In this document: positions 32,229-44,906 of the stretch, one piece after another | Layout: every line of letters starts with the position of its first letter | How positions within the stretch are numbered: the first letter of the stretch is position 1 | NCBI GenBank assembly: GCA_033725935.1 | Contig: MU867086.1 | Span: 186,001-250,000, forward strand | DNA from: Cladorrhinum sp. PSN259 | Taxonomy: Eukaryota > Ascomycota > Sordariomycetes > Sordariales > Podosporaceae | DNA: 64,000 nt | Direction of reading: 5' to 3' | Notes under the pieces: model-generated | What the model was told of the DNA's origin: nothing | Database searches by the model: none | Seen by the model: the letters and a program-made list of their open reading frames with translations, nothing else | Made by a program: the position numbers and the translations under genes

Positions 32229-32604
32229 TAGGGTTCCCCCGCCCGCAGAGTTTAGTGGCGACGGTCTAAAAAGGTCTAAGCGTGCATGAATGATGCGATG
32301 CTTATTAAACGCAGCTTTTTGAAGGCTGTTTTATGTTTGTATTCGCAGCCAGTATGGTGCTCAAGGAGATTGTCAGAACAGTGGAAGTAACCGAAGTCAG
32401 CGACGGTTTTAGACAGCTGTTGTAGGCATGCTTTGACGCAACATTGATCAATGCACAGGTCACCATGTTCTCCTTTGCGTAGCCCCTATGAACGTGTTTT
32501 ATAATGTCAATCTGATCGGTTCTCGTTATTGCTGTTACGCCAAACATGGACATGTCAGTCTAATAACTGAAGAAAATCGCTAGTAACTAAAGATATCCCC
32601 TCCC
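32229..32604. other. intergenic, convergent 3' regions
   Basis: Between the stops of PUS1 and the copper ATPase. Nothing further is seen. Confidence 0.4.
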
Positions 32605-35600
32605 CTAAACCTTCTCCCACCTCAGCACCACCGCGGCAGCAATAACAGGCAGCACACTCGCCAACTCTCCCAACCCCGCATACTCGGGTGGAATCCTGAC
32701 ATTGACAAACGCGCCCGCAGCAAGCAGCACAGCAAACACGTTGTAGACAAAACTCCACCCGAAATTGAAAAAGATCCGGCGCACAGACTTTCTGCTTAGG
32801 TTGATGACAGTCAGGATCCCGCCCAGGTTGGGCCGCATGAGCACCACATCAGCAGCCGACTTGGCAACGTCTGCGCCCGTGGTTTCGTCCCTGTTGATGG
32901 CGATGCCGACGGTGGCTTGGGCCAAGGCGACAGCGTCGTTGGTCCCGTCCCCGCAGAAGATGACGACTGGCTTCCCCGGCCGGTTAAGGATCTCTTGGGT
33001 GTACACCTGCTTGTCAGCTGGAGTGCACCGGGAACGCACATCGGACTCGGCAATTCCCAGCTCGTCGGTCACCGAGCGAACGGCGCCATCGTCGTCACCT
33101 GATAGGACATGAACCGCGATGCCGCGTTTGTGCAGTTCCTTGATGGTAGAAACCGTGTCCGATCGGATGGAGTCCTTCAGGGCAAAGACGCTGCGGAGGG
33201 CGCCGTTGACGGTGAAGCAAAAGACGGTATAGCCTTGGGCAAGCAGCGGCTGGACTCGAGGTTCCTCATCAACGCCGAGCCAACGTGAGTTTCCGGCGCG
33301 AAGAACCTCCCCGCCACAGATGGTAGCTTCGAGTCCCTTGCCGGGGATGGCCTTGGTCCCCAAGACCTGTTTTGCAAGTGTCCCATTTCCATTCAGGTAA
33401 GCGGCGATTGCTACCGATACGGGATGCTTGATACCTTCCACCATGCCAAGAAGCAATGATGCAGAGCGCTCTGCTTCTTCTCCGTCATCACCGTGATCTG
33501 CAGAAACAACCGAGAGTTTGCCTTCTGTCAGTGTCCCAGTCTTGTCAAGGATGACATGAGAAACCTTGTAAGCCACCTCGATGCTTTCAGCAGATTTAAA
33601 GACGACACCATGCTCCGCGCCAATGCCAGTTGCAATGACGACAACCATGGGAACGGCGAGTCCAATAGCGCAGGGACAAGAAACGATAAGAACCGTGATG
33701 GCATATGTGATTGCTTGGATAGTGGCTTCTGCACCCGACAGGTTGCGGACCTTGAGACCAACTGCTATCCAAATTACCAGAGTAATGATAGTCAAGCCGA
33801 CGATAACGGGAACAAACATACTTGCCACGCGGTCGGCGAGGTCTTGCATCTTTGGCTTGGAAAGCTTTGCTTGGTCGACCATTCCGGCAATCGTGTCGAT
33901 AGTATTATCGCCAGGAAGACGAGTAACTCGAGCAAGTACAGTTCCCGATCCATTGAGTGTGCCAGCAATGATGGTAGATCCTGTCCGCTTCTCGACAGGT
34001 CTGGATTCTCCCGTGATCATAGACTCGTCCACCTCAGACTCCCCCGAAATCACGGTGCCGTCCGTTGGGATTTTTGACTCTGGAACCACCTTGAAGACGT
34101 CACCAAACTGAAGAAGTCGGAGATCAATCTCCTTGTCCTGGCCTTGATCCACGAGAACGACACTATTGGTCTGCAGAGAACGAACAGAGATGGACTCTAC
34201 TGCCTTTTGACGAGCAAGAGCAGCGACATAACGCCCAACCATGATAAGCGTTACCAGCAAGGTGCTGGTCTCGAAGAAACTGCCGGTGGAGAGCGGGGAG
34301 CCAGCAACAAGATAGCCGAATGACACAACCGAGAAGATGTAGGCAGCGCTGGTGCTCAACACGATGAGCAGATCCATCTCAATGACTCGTGAGAAGACAA
34401 GAGCCTTCAATGCAGTTGGATAGAATGGGCCAGCAATGATAATCTGGACGAGAGTTGCCAGAACGAGACTGGCATATGCGTAACGGAGTTCCTTGTTCTC
34501 TGGAAGCGGTGCCCAAGAAAACACAAGAACAGGAATTGTGAGGATCGCAGACAGAAGTGTCATGTACCCAATATGCCGGACGTGCTTGTTTCCTGCGGCA
34601 AGCGTTGGATCGGGGCGAAGAGGGGCAAGGCTCGGTTCCAAAGGAGGCTCCCAGCCATTCTGAAGTAACTCACGTGCTCCGATGATGGTGGGATCGTATG
34701 ATATCTGGACGGTTGTCTTGTTAACGGCAGTGATGTCGGTCACGCCTTTGGGCCATTGTGAACTGATGAAATCGGCCGAATTAGGGACGGTGAAGTCGAT
34801 ACTGAACCCCTCGTTTCTGAGCTTCTCACACTTGAACTCGGTCGTTCTCTCAACGTACTTGATCACCTCGGCCACGGAGCCGGTCTTCAGATCCAAGTCA
34901 AATTCCGCTCGAGAAAGAACCAAGCTGGTCTTGAGATTCTTGACGCTGGTGAGGGTGCCGAGGGTACGCTGTAGCTTTGTCTCGCATCCAGAGCATGTCA
35001 TGCCGGTGACATTCAGGATAATATGCTCTCTATCTGAGTAACCCTTTTCGAGGTCGACAGGGCGGACGCTAATATCCATGCCATCGGGAAGAACTTGTGT
35101 GGCTACCTTGGGCTGCAGCGGCGGAGCATCATCACAACAACCCTTAGAGAGGGAGGCGGTGGCATCAGAAGCTGTAGGCTTGGTGCAACAACCTGCTGCG
35201 CCAGAGTTGACGTCGGTCAAGCTTGCCGTCTCACTAGAACATCCCTTGGAGCAGGATACATCAACCACGGGGGCCTTGGCTTTGCTGCAACCTCCTTTGG
35301 AGCAGGTGCTTGCGATGACTGCTGGCTTGGGCTTGTCGCAGCAACCCTTGGAGCAAGACTTGGGAGCAGAGGGACCCTTCACCTCTGACTGCGCTGTCCT
35401 GACAGAGGAGGCAGAGCGTCGCTTGCGATCGATCGAGGGCCGCTCTTTATTATTGCAGCAGGACTCTTTGCCGAGAGCAAGGAGAGCACGGCAGATGCAG
35501 CCGAGGGCCTCTAGGGTTGCGGCATAAGACTCTCGTGTCTTTCGGGTGTGGTAGTTGCATGGAGATGATCTTTTCTTGGCTCCTCGGCGTGGGGAACTCG

Positions 35601-35935
35601 AGCGGACCTTGACTGAACCTGGTTTGTGTAAGCATACAAATAAATGAGGAGTCCCTGTAATGAAGAGGTTCGTTACCCTCAGAAGTGTCGTCTCGGATGG
35701 AACCACAGTCTTCATCCTCGCTCTCGCAAGCCCTGAGAGCAAGACGATCCAAGCAGGACACATCACAGCACGGTGCGGGCTTGTCCTTGCAGCAAGTCGG
35801 GGTGTCGACTACCTCGGGCGTTCCACTCTCGGCTTTCTTGTCCAGCGAGACCAGCTCGGCGGCAGGTGTGTCGGCGGGGTTGGGTGCAACGGCCTGCGGC
35901 TGCCCGCCGCCGCAACAGCCAGAGCCACATGCCAT
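32605..35935 (-). CDS. copper-transporting P1B-type ATPase with cysteine-rich N-terminal repeats
   Basis: Two exons on the minus strand, 35935..35677 and 35618..32605, with a 58-nt intron, give 1090 residues. All P1B-1 signatures are present: one heavy-metal-associated domain with GMTCSGC (C295, C298), membrane CPC motif C734-P-C736, phosphorylated D778 in DKTGTLT, a KHPVS motif, and GDGTND in the hinge. About eight hydrophobic helices can be counted. The first 230 residues are unusual: MACGSGCCGGG at the start, CCKD, PCC, then repeated CSKGCC/CSKGGC/CSKGCS/SKGCC blocks. Similar cysteine-rich leaders occur in fungal copper-resistance exporters (CrpA type) rather than in Ccc2-type Golgi pumps. 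I therefore infer export of excess Cu(I), likely at the plasma membrane, but a secretory-pathway role is possible. Confidence 0.92.
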
Positions 35936-37467
35936 TTTCGATTCGGGACTCGGAATGTTTGGTTTGATAATGGGAGGAAGAATAATTGGGACGTTTAGGG
36001 AAGCAAAGAGCCAAGCATCGAGAGCATTGGGAAGTTGGAGCTTAAACCAGGTTCAAATGCCGGCTACCTAGCCAGTCAAAGGAAAGTGCCAAACATGCTG
36101 CAGCTTGCAGCGTTGGATGGTCAGCAGGTACCTTACCTACCTATCCCATCCTATCCAATACCTTGCTAACCTAGAACTCGGAAACCCGGCGGAATGGCAG
36201 CCTAGGGGGTTCCCCTCAAGCACAGTGCAGGTTCAGGAGGCTCCTGCCGTCCGTCATTCATGCGGGGTCGGAGCCCGAATGCACTGGGCTCAGTGGACTG
36301 CAACGTGCTCGTCTTCTGGATCCGACGGCTTGCATCCGGGACTCACCGCCTCGCTAACAATTGCCGGTCTGTGTGTTTGGGGTGCATCCTCCGCTCGCGA
36401 CGTTGGGAGTTTGGGCTTTGGTTCCAAGGGCTCTTCTGAGGGTTAATGGTATCAAGATCAAAACCATAACCATTCGGGGTTGGCACCTCGGTTTTGGTTG
36501 AACTGTTTGATCGCCAAGACTACAGTACCTTATGCTCAGACCGCATGCCAATCTGCGTTTCAGATCCATCAACAGTGGATGGACCACCACGACGCCGGAT
36601 AGAGGATGAATGTCAAAGCAGGTTTCTTGATTCAAATTGATCAAGAATATTATCTCTGGCCCGCTGTGCTCCCCTAAGCCGCTTCCTCGATCACGGTACG
36701 GAGACCAAAAGGATTGTAGCACCTTCCCACAACTTAAAGCCCCGCCTTCGGTTGAACTTTCTATCTAGTGCTCCCTGCAATAGGCGGTGCCTGCTGTACG
36801 TTCCAGGTTTCCAATTGCTTCAAATTTCCCGTCTTGAACCTCTGGTCCATCACTCACCTCCTCCGTATCAGCCCATACAGAGCTGCCATCATCTCTCGAT
36901 CTGCAACTGCGAATCCTCTCAAACCGGTGCACTAGGCATTGGAGTGTGCAGGATATGTTGCGGACGACGATAGCAATGGCTCTGGCCGGCAGTATTAACA
37001 CATCACGAGGGTGAATGAATGAATTGCTGGGTTAGGGAGATCCCGGCTTTCGATGCTGACAAGGTAGTTGTGAAGGAGTTGAAGGGGCAAGGGCAAAGTG
37101 CAGGTTCCTGAAGGTTAAAAATCGCCAACACCTCTTTAATGTCGGCGCTGGATCTGGGAGCAGAGTTTGGAAGGAGAGTCTTGGACCTGTATTTGGGTTG
37201 TTTTTCTGGGGGTCGTGAAGGACGCGGTCACGGGTGCATGAGAGCTGAAAAGCAGACATTCGGATCAGAATAAGGGCGCCCGTTCCCCAGCGCCACACCT
37301 CATCGCGACCAATGGCCTCCAATTTATGGACAAAATCCTTGCCATTCTTCATGCACCTTATTTGAAATTGAGCAGCGCCGCAATATCGGCACTTCCTCGC
37401 AGCTCCCGAGAGCCTCATCTCCAAGTTTTTTCACACACTCAATCATGTTTTCCCTCATCGTGCCATC
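35936..37467. other. intergenic, divergent promoters
   Basis: About 1.5 kb between the copper ATPase start and the next plus-strand gene. No gene-like frame. It should hold the regulatory region of the ATPase; I could not identify a specific copper-response element. Confidence 0.4.
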
Positions 37468-40244
37468 ATGGTCCCGCAAAAGGAGTCCCGGACAGCAATT
37501 CTAGTAATTTTGTTTGTTTTTCAAGCCATCGTCTTCATATTTGAGTTATTGCACCTGCCGGGGATCACACCCAACGCTCCAGCCTGGTTGAGACACCTTC
37601 AAGCGTGTCTGCCACAAGCAAACAAAACAGAGTCCCGGTTTCGATGGTTGGCGCTGCACTTGCTCGCGCCCACCTTTGTGGGTTTCATCGCTGCGCCCCT
37701 TTTTGCGGTAACGTTTGCTGGTCAGGGGCGACAGCATCCTGGGATCAATGGCGAGTGCACAACGAACTTGGATGCTGATGTCGCTGGAGATGGCGTGAGG
37801 GTGTCGGTTTGGGTCCAAGGAGGCGTACTGCTCTTCATCGCTTTCACTGGGACCTTCCACCCCTTCACGACAGGTATCAAAGAGGTCGGCGGTGGCTTGG
37901 TCATCACCCATATCTCGTTGGCTATCGCGCTTGCTGTTCAGATGGGAAGAAAGACGCTGAGTTCGGTTGATGCTGTCATTGGATGTCTCATTCTGGATGC
38001 GCAGAATTCTGCCTTGTCGATTCAGCTTGCGGGCAAGGAAACTTTGGCTGCGAGGTGGCAGGCGAAGATTGTGATGGGTGCTCAGTTTTTGGGCTTGGTT
38101 ATTTTGCCGATTATCATGACCAAATTTCATCAGGGTGCTTTTGCTAAGGATGGATGTCAATGTTTTTCCTTCTTTTGGTGGGGTTGGTTGAGCAACTGCC
38201 CTTTATTTCCTCCTTCCGAGTTGAGAGTCTTTTGGGTCTATTATGCACTGAGGGGTCTTTTCTTTGTTCAGAGTGGATTTCATACCTTGTGGAATATGGT
38301 TTCTTTCGACGAGGCTGAGAAAGTCGCCAAGGGGAAGGAGTTGGGGAGGGTGGAGGACACTGTAAATGGTGCAGGCAACGGTGCGGTCGGCACCGAGGAG
38401 GGGATGGAGACTGACAAGGTCAATGGGAGTCTCATTGGTATAACGTACCCTGATCCGATCTATCCTCCTGGAAACAAGCAGCTTATCAAGTATGGCGATT
38501 ATCCAGCGACCGCTACCCTCATGTACGTGGTGCATGGTGTTACTGCCATCACATCAATGACGGTATCTGAAGCCATCATCAGGGATTACAGTCTGCGGCC
38601 TAGCTCACAAGTTTACTCTGTCGGTCAGGTCATTGCTTTGGTTGTTTCTGGCTCTACTGTTCTTAGGGCGCTTTGGTTGTTTCTGCGCATGTTTCGGAAG
38701 GACTCGAAAAGTTGGGAAAGGTGGAAGGAGTGGAAGGTAGATCGAAAGGCTGCGATGATACAACCTGTTGAGCTAGTCGAAATACCTCCGAGCCCTCATG
38801 GCAGGGGCAGTCGTTCTAGTTCACAGGGTGGGCACTCGGACAACACACCAGATCGGGGGTCTAGGAGTCGGGACAAGGATGCGGGAGAGCGTCGCGGTTC
38901 GGGAATGCAGGGCTTTAAGTCTCTACCAGGTGTGTATCTGCTTTTTATTTTCAACCTGAACGATTTTGAATGATGAAATTAAGATCGGACCACACTAACC
39001 TCTTTCCTTCTCAAGACCCCAACGCCAGGCAGGCAGACAGGATGATGTCCCGAAGGAATACGGATCCATCCCGAGCCCATCGCCACAGGACATTTCAGAG
39101 GTCAGATTCAGGCACTTCACAACTTGAACGAAGGTCTTTGAAGTCGCATAGGTTCGGGATAATCTGGCCGTTTACCTTGGAGCTCGCCACAGCCATGTAT
39201 TTTAAACCCGAGGTCCCCTTTGGTGTTTCTGTGAATGATGAAGAGAATAAGGGGAAGGAAGTTGAGACGCGCCAAACATTAAGAGTAGCCACACCTTCAG
39301 CCAGACATAGGCCTCCCGAGGTCCATGATTCCGGCGATTTCATCGGCACTGGTCAAACATCAAGATATCAGGTTATGACCGTGACAGCAGCCTCACCCGG
39401 GCTGATACGCAGCATTTCAAGGACGGACTCGGGATCGGAAGATGCGACGTCCACCGACCAATTATCAACATCCCTAAAGCAGCATGCTGAACCTGGATCG
39501 GCAGCAGCTGGTAGTACCTCAGAATCACGAGCCCTACGTTCCAGGGAGTCAGAGCCTCCTACGGCGCTAGAACAAGATATACCCTCGGCTATAGCAGGGT
39601 TCGGCCGGTCAAGGACGGACTCAGGAACGGAAGATGCGACGTCCACCGACCAATCATCAACACCCCTAAAGCAGCATGCTGAACCTGGATCGGTAGCAGC
39701 TGGTAGCACCCTAGAAGCACGAGCCCCACGATCCGGAGAGTCAGAGCGTCCTGCAATATATGGGGCCGCCCATGAACGGATACCTCAGATTGTTGTCTTG
39801 TCGGGTTCAGCAACAGATATTCAAAGGGGACTGCAGAGTAAAAGCGACGAGCGTCCTACCACCAAGCAGGGAGGTCCTTCAAAATCAACAGATAATACTG
39901 CGGCGCTGGAACGAGATGTGCCCTCAGATACAGACATGCAGCTCGAGGACCTGGCAGGGACAGGCTCCTGGATAAAATCAGAGCAGCTCAGACTGGCAAT
40001 GGATGATATTCCACGTCCGATCCCGGAATCTAGCTCAAATGTACAAAACCAGGCGTCAACTATGAAAACAGGGCTGGTGGTCGACAGCAGTGAGATGCAA
40101 TTTGGGGATTGGTTAGATGACGGAATCATGAGAGGGCCTTTGGTAATGTCGGTAAGCTCAGGGTCGCATTGGTCAATGGTTTCGGTCCCTAGTTATTTCT
40201 TTCAAAGGAGTAGGTCCGATCCGGGGCCTATAGAATCATATTAG
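37468..40244 (+). CDS. polytopic membrane protein with long disordered tail
   Basis: Two exons, 37468..38929 and 39016..40244; 86-nt intron with donor GTGTGT and acceptor CTCAAG; the joined codon gives SLPDPNARQ. The product has 896 residues. The first 420 residues hold about eight hydrophobic segments, for example AILVILFVFQAIVFIFELL, LLAPTFVGFIAAPLFAVTF, GGVLLFIAFTGTF, FLGLVILPIIM and VIALVVSGSTVLRALWLFL. No family is recognised. The remaining half is soluble, rich in Ser, Arg, Thr and Asp, and contains a duplicated 64-residue segment (about 622-750). The end is RSDPGPIESY. The lack of a cleavable signal and the order of helices suggest a plasma- or vacuolar-membrane protein with a large cytosolic tail suited to phosphorylation; this is inference. 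Confidence 0.75.
39420..39803 (+). repeat. 192-bp tandem duplication in coding sequence
   Basis: Two units with period 192 bp (starts at 39420 and 39612) are about 90 percent alike over the first 120 bp, both reading RTDSG-EDATSTDQ then LKQHAEPGS. The period is a multiple of three, so the frame is kept. Confidence 0.85.
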
Positions 40245-40629
40245 TCTTTAATGGCGGGTATTTATTTTGTCCGTTTATAGCTGTCAAAAGTTGTTGAAAT
40301 TCGTATTCATGAATATTGAGTCGATATAGATTTGAGGAGATAAGTAATGGAAGCGAGAGGTCCAAGTGGTTAGTTGGATGGACTAGATAAGCCAAAGTAT
40401 ATACACTTCTATCCAAATTTTGATACAAACAATCGCAGCGAAGGAAAACAAAGATGTATGTGTCCAAGAAAAACAGCAGAGAGTGACAGATATCAATATA
40501 AATATGTAAAAGAAAGAAAGCAACAAAGTCTAAACTGAACCTATTGAAATGTAACCCCCAAAACGGATATCTCCGAGTACATGTATTCTCAGGAAGAAGA
40601 TCTCTCCGCAAGCTCGGGGCAATGATCCT
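40245..40629. other. intergenic, convergent 3' regions
   Basis: A/T-rich, between two stops. Nothing seen. Confidence 0.4.
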
Positions 40630-41765
40630 TTAAATCCTTCCACCACGAAGACGGTTTCTCAAGCTCCTCCTCTGGCTCCTCATCTTGAGCGCATTAGGCG
40701 GACACTGGCCCTCAGCATCGGGATCAGTATCCGTCAACACCCTGCCCTTGCCGACCCCACCAGCATCGCAGTACTGGGTGCACCCGTTCAGCTCCCTATC
40801 CCCTCCCTTGATCTTCAAAACAGTCGAGAAGCCCCCCTTGTCGGTCGTGTTGCCGCACGTGCCCTGATAATCGGCATCCGTAACTCCGGTATCGCGACAT
40901 CCGGAGCTGCCTTCGCTCAGAGAAGGAGGGTACTCGATGTTGAACACGGGCTTCTCTGCGACGATGTAAGGGGTCTGAAAGGTCCTGCAGAAGGGCGTCG
41001 TGTTGGGTTCGTTCCGGCCGCTGCAGTTCTCGAGGACGGCAAAGTCGAGCGAGGAGGCGACGTCGGTCGTCAGCTCGGGCGCGTTCTTCTGGCCGATGAG
41101 CATGGTGTTTCCCTGCAGGGTGGTCAAGGAGTGGGCGAAGGTGGCGAGGGACTTGACGAAGGTCACCAGGTCGCTGCGTGTGAGCTTGAATGTGGTCTAA
41201 GTATAAAGAAACAAAAATTAGTACACCTGTGATGGATTGTCTGATGGAGGGGAGGAGGAGGGGAAAAACATACCACATTGTCGTCGCCCTCGTCGTAAAT
41301 GTACGTGTCAATGTTGTCGGGGTCGACCGCGTCGCACCCGATCTGGTTGGCAAGCGTAATACGCTTCTGGATCAGCTCGATCGCCTGCTGCTTCCGCACG
41401 TCGACGAACCGCTCGTCTGGGAAATCGGGGTGAGGGGTGCTGATGAGGCCGCTGTTGGCCCAGACCGAGTCGTAGTCGCAGTCGGACAACTGCACCAGCC
41501 CGGCGTTGAAGTAGCACATGATGATGGCGCCTGGGATCTGGGATCTGATGTACGGGATGGTGTCCTTGTTCTTGGCCGCAAAGTAGAGGTCAATGTCCCA
41601 GACCACGGCGTCGGAGGGCACGAGGCTTCCCGTAGTCTTGAGCGGGGACTGGATTTCGATTTGCCATTTGACTCCGGGTTTGAAGCCGCTGGGTACCGCG
41701 GCGCTGGTGAGGGCTGGGGCTAGCCCGAGACCAGCAAGAAGGAAGAAGGGGAGATTCCGGATCAT
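40630..41765 (-). CDS. secreted GH114 endo-alpha-1,4-galactosaminidase-like enzyme
   Basis: Two exons on the minus strand, 41765..41274 and 41196..40630; intron 77 nt (GTATGT...ACTTAG), phase 0, giving YIYDEGDDNV-TTFKLTRSD. The product has 352 residues. The signal peptide (MIRNLPFFLLAGLGLAPALTSA) is followed by a family GH114 TIM barrel: KPGVKWQIEIQ, VWDIDLYF, IMCYFNAG, CDAVDPDNID, GNTMLIGQKNA and DFAVLENCS. The acidic residues in VDPDN and VLENC lie where the family's catalytic Asp and Glu are expected. GH114 enzymes such as Ega3 of Aspergillus cleave galactosaminogalactan, the adhesive cell-wall and biofilm polymer. A basic tail (RSQRRSLRNRLRGGR) after the barrel is unusual. The neighbours do not form a galactosaminogalactan cluster. 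Confidence 0.88.
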
Positions 41766-42959
41766 CTTGATGATTTAGTATTTGATGGGACTTGGCAATT
41801 TATCTAAAGTCATTGTTAGTTATTCGCTATATCAGAGTGTGAAAATATGAGAAGGATATCTCATACCGGTGGTGTCAAAGAATGTCTCGTTCAAGGAAAA
41901 GTTGGGTCTTCAACCTGAATGGCAAGAAAAGATTCGATCTGATCGTGCTCGTGAAGATGAGCTTGAAGACTCGGACAGGATATTGTTGAGATTCATTTTC
42001 ATTATTGAAGTCAACCTACAGACTTTAAGTATTCCCGCTCGAGATTCGGCCGAAGATAAGTTACCTAGTTGGGTCGCTGGATCCCAAGCTGACGAGTCCC
42101 GTGAGGTGTTCTTTTTTGTCAGGTGGTTGTATTAAGGGGTCAAAATAAATCTGACAGCAAGAAAGTTGAAGTTCAGCGCCACTTCCTACAACCAGCGCAT
42201 GAATTGGCCGGCATTTGGGACCAATCCGAGGGCTACTATTGATTTCGGTGAGATGCCATTTCTCAGGATGCAGTTCTCGGTGAAATTTTTGAGCAGATGA
42301 CTTTAACCCCTGATAATATTTTCATCCTCCCTTTGACGTGTAGTCCGAGTGAATGCGTCGAAAATGCGAGATATCATAAAGTATCCTCGCTGAGGAAAAT
42401 GAGGATAAGAGTACTTGAACCTGGGCTGAAGAAACAATGCATTGTCTCTCTGCAGGGGTTGGCTTCAAGTTTATTTGGAGGATGGCTCTCCCGGCAACTG
42501 ACTCAGTCATGTCCACAGGAATGTGATGCAGGAATGTTTTCTTTAGGCATTCCTTTCACGATGTTACTCATGAGCCACAGGTTTTTCTAGACAAACAAAT
42601 ATTTGAGCATCATCAAACCCACATGCACAGCAAGAAACAAGCAGAGCATCGTTTGGATTCTGAAGTGTTCGTGTTATTTTGGTTAGCTTGGTAAGATCAA
42701 ATCATTGTGTTGTGTGTTGATGTCTCCGCTAGCGCCATGAAATGTTTGTAAATAGAAATGGTATATATGTACGGAATCAAGATCAGATGTTAAATCTGCA
42801 GTCATTACTTCCCCAGACGTTGCGGCTCTGAACCGGTTTTTTGGTGCCACCTCACCGAGGTGAAACATCATGCCGTGATCCGAGCGATCCCTGCACCGTG
42901 CAACTCGGCTGACATCAGCCATATGCGCCCACCCGACTCCATCCTACTGGAGGAATCCA
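41766..42959. other. intergenic
   Basis: About 1.2 kb without a supportable gene. Short frames near 41869 and 42297 have no recognisable features. Confidence 0.4.
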
Positions 42960-44181
42960 TCAAGCCATAAGAGCAATATGCTTCAACTCATTGGAAACCT
43001 GCTCTCCAACCTTCAATGGAGGGTACTGAACCTCTTCACCCTCATCCTTGCCCAAATTAAACTGTTGCGCCCTCACCTCCTTCGCCTTGGTCGCCAACTC
43101 TGGGATTGGTGCCAAATCATGATCACTGGACAAGTGCCAGAAGAAAGTGCTGCTAATTCTGACCAGGGGTCTGTCGGGAAACTTCTCCTTGCGCTCCTGA
43201 ATAACCTCCCTAGTCCTCTCATTTACAACAACCTCATGATACCCGGCCTTGATGAGACCACCGGTGATGTATTCCAACTGCTTTCCTGCTTGCACGAGGA
43301 GGTAGTTGCCCTGGGGGATCTTGACGGGGATCTTCTTGCCCGTGTTGCGCGCCCAGATGTGAAGACCAGGATACCGCGAGCGGCCGTGAATGGTCAAAAA
43401 GTTGAGATCGGTGTGGAATCCGGCGAGGATGGTGTTGAGGGCGTCATACTTCTTGAGGTCGGAAGCGGTCGGAGCTAAAAGGTGGGGTCCGTATCGGCCG
43501 GCGTCCTTGAAAGTGTTGGCGGGGAGGCCAAGCCCAACGGCCGCCATCTGGGTCAAGCCTTCGACGCTAGACGAGGAACGAGTTAGCGCTTGCTTTTTCT
43601 TTTGTGGTGAAACAACAGGGAGTTGGCAGGGGGAAAGCTTACGCATTCTTCATCGAAGTTCCCCACTGATTCATCACTGGCGTCCAACGCTCCTTGATGT
43701 GCGGGGCTTCGGGAACAATGTTATCGGCGTTCAAGCCAGGGAATTCCGTCTTGTACGGCGGGGGCTCAACCATCCTCCAGAAGAAGCGGCACTTTGGGTC
43801 AGGCTCGTGGCCCGAGATGTCGAGGGGTCGCTCTGATGGCTCCAACCTCTCGATGACGTTGAGGCAGGGCTCATCGACGGCGCATTTTGGCTTCTCGGTA
43901 TTTTCGAGTGTGACGCCGATCTGGTAGCTCAGCTCGGGCCTCTCATCCTTCTTCAAGTCCTCTTCTGGCTGCGCAAAGTAGTCCTCGAGAAGATCCAAGA
44001 ATGTGATGTTGTCCTGCTCTGACACGCGTGAATCGTGGAGAACCAGTGCACCGTATGTGATGAGGGCGCTGGCTGCTTTGGCGCATTCGGCCTGCACCTC
44101 GGGAGACTCGGCGGGATTGTTGAGGAAAACATCGAGGTCGATGATGGGGAGGTCCATCGAAACTTCTGATGCCACTGACAT
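42960..44181 (-). CDS. 2-oxoglutarate/Fe(II)-dependent dioxygenase (isopenicillin-N-synthase-like)
   Basis: Two exons on the minus strand, 44181..43643 and 43566..42960; intron 76 nt (GTAAGC...GTCTAG), giving TSMKNAVEGLTQM. The product has 381 residues. The N-terminal DIOX_N-type part begins LPIIDLDVFL. The iron site is H231-x-D233 in GFHTDLNFLTIHG and H290 in AGYHEVVVN, and R316 in LVRISS is positioned to hold the 2-oxoglutarate carboxylate. No signal peptide, so cytosolic. The family oxidises small molecules using O2, 2-oxoglutarate and Fe(II), with roles from secondary metabolism to xenobiotic turnover. No cluster partners are seen nearby, so the substrate is open. Confidence 0.88.
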
Positions 44182-44825
44182 GGTTGTGGATGTGTGAGGA
44201 TGTGGGCGAGGTTTGTGGTTTTGCGGTGGGATTGAGTTTCTGCTTGATCGCAACAACGGGAAGTTCAAGAAATTTATTCACTGGAAATGTTACGAAACGG
44301 CAATATTCTGCCTGACAATCCAAGATCTAGTTTGTCGCAAATCGCACGCTACGGGGAACTTGGCGATGGCGATGGGAAAAATTCACCGTGATAAACACAC
44401 CAAATGAGGAAGGTCAGGAAGGTATTCCCCGCGAAATGCCGGGCGGACAACGGTGAAGGCGCGGTCACGTCGACCTAAATAGCAGGTCCTGCCCCGCGAT
44501 CTTTCACATGCGGCGGGTCATTTTCTCGGGTCGCCCGCCATTCGGCGCTCCCCGATTGGAGATGGGACGAGTATTGGCATGAAACGGTCAGGCGGAAGTC
44601 TCCACCATGACCTGTCGCTGGCAGCAAAAAGGCAGCAACAAGGTGGCGAAGCCGGCAACTGGCGGATTTCCAGAAAAGTTAAAAAACCTTTTGTGGTCGA
44701 AACTTTTACCTGAGCACACCAGATTCCAGTCCGTAGAGCAAAACAAAGCACTTTTACGATTGCAGTTCAAAGCAGGCAACTTTTCAACATGCAAAAGTTA
44801 TAATAAAACTACACAAAAATATGGT
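44182..44825. other. intergenic
   Basis: Promoter side of the dioxygenase gene. Ends in an A-run at 44815..44819, which is a T-run on the minus strand just after the tRNA-Asp and its likely Pol III terminator. Confidence 0.5.
44815..44819 (-). terminator. Pol III terminator of tRNA-Asp
   Basis: Five T on the minus strand, six bases past the tRNA discriminator base. Confidence 0.7.
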
Positions 44826-44906
44826 CTCTCCCGCCGGGAATTGAACCCGGGTCCCGAGCGTTGTTGAAATGACAAGCTCATATACTAACCACTATACTAC
44901 GGAAGA
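44826..44906 (-). tRNA. tRNA-Asp(GTC) with short intron
   Basis: Minus strand, 5' end at 44906. The acceptor stem is TCTTCCG/CGGGAGA with one wobble pair and discriminator G. The D-arm is TAGTATAGTGGTTAGTATA. The anticodon stem is TGAGC/GCTCG with anticodon GTC at 44873..44871. About nine bases (TTTCAACAA) between position 37 and 38 are best read as an intron. The T-arm is CCGGGTTCAATTCCCGG. Confidence 0.92.
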
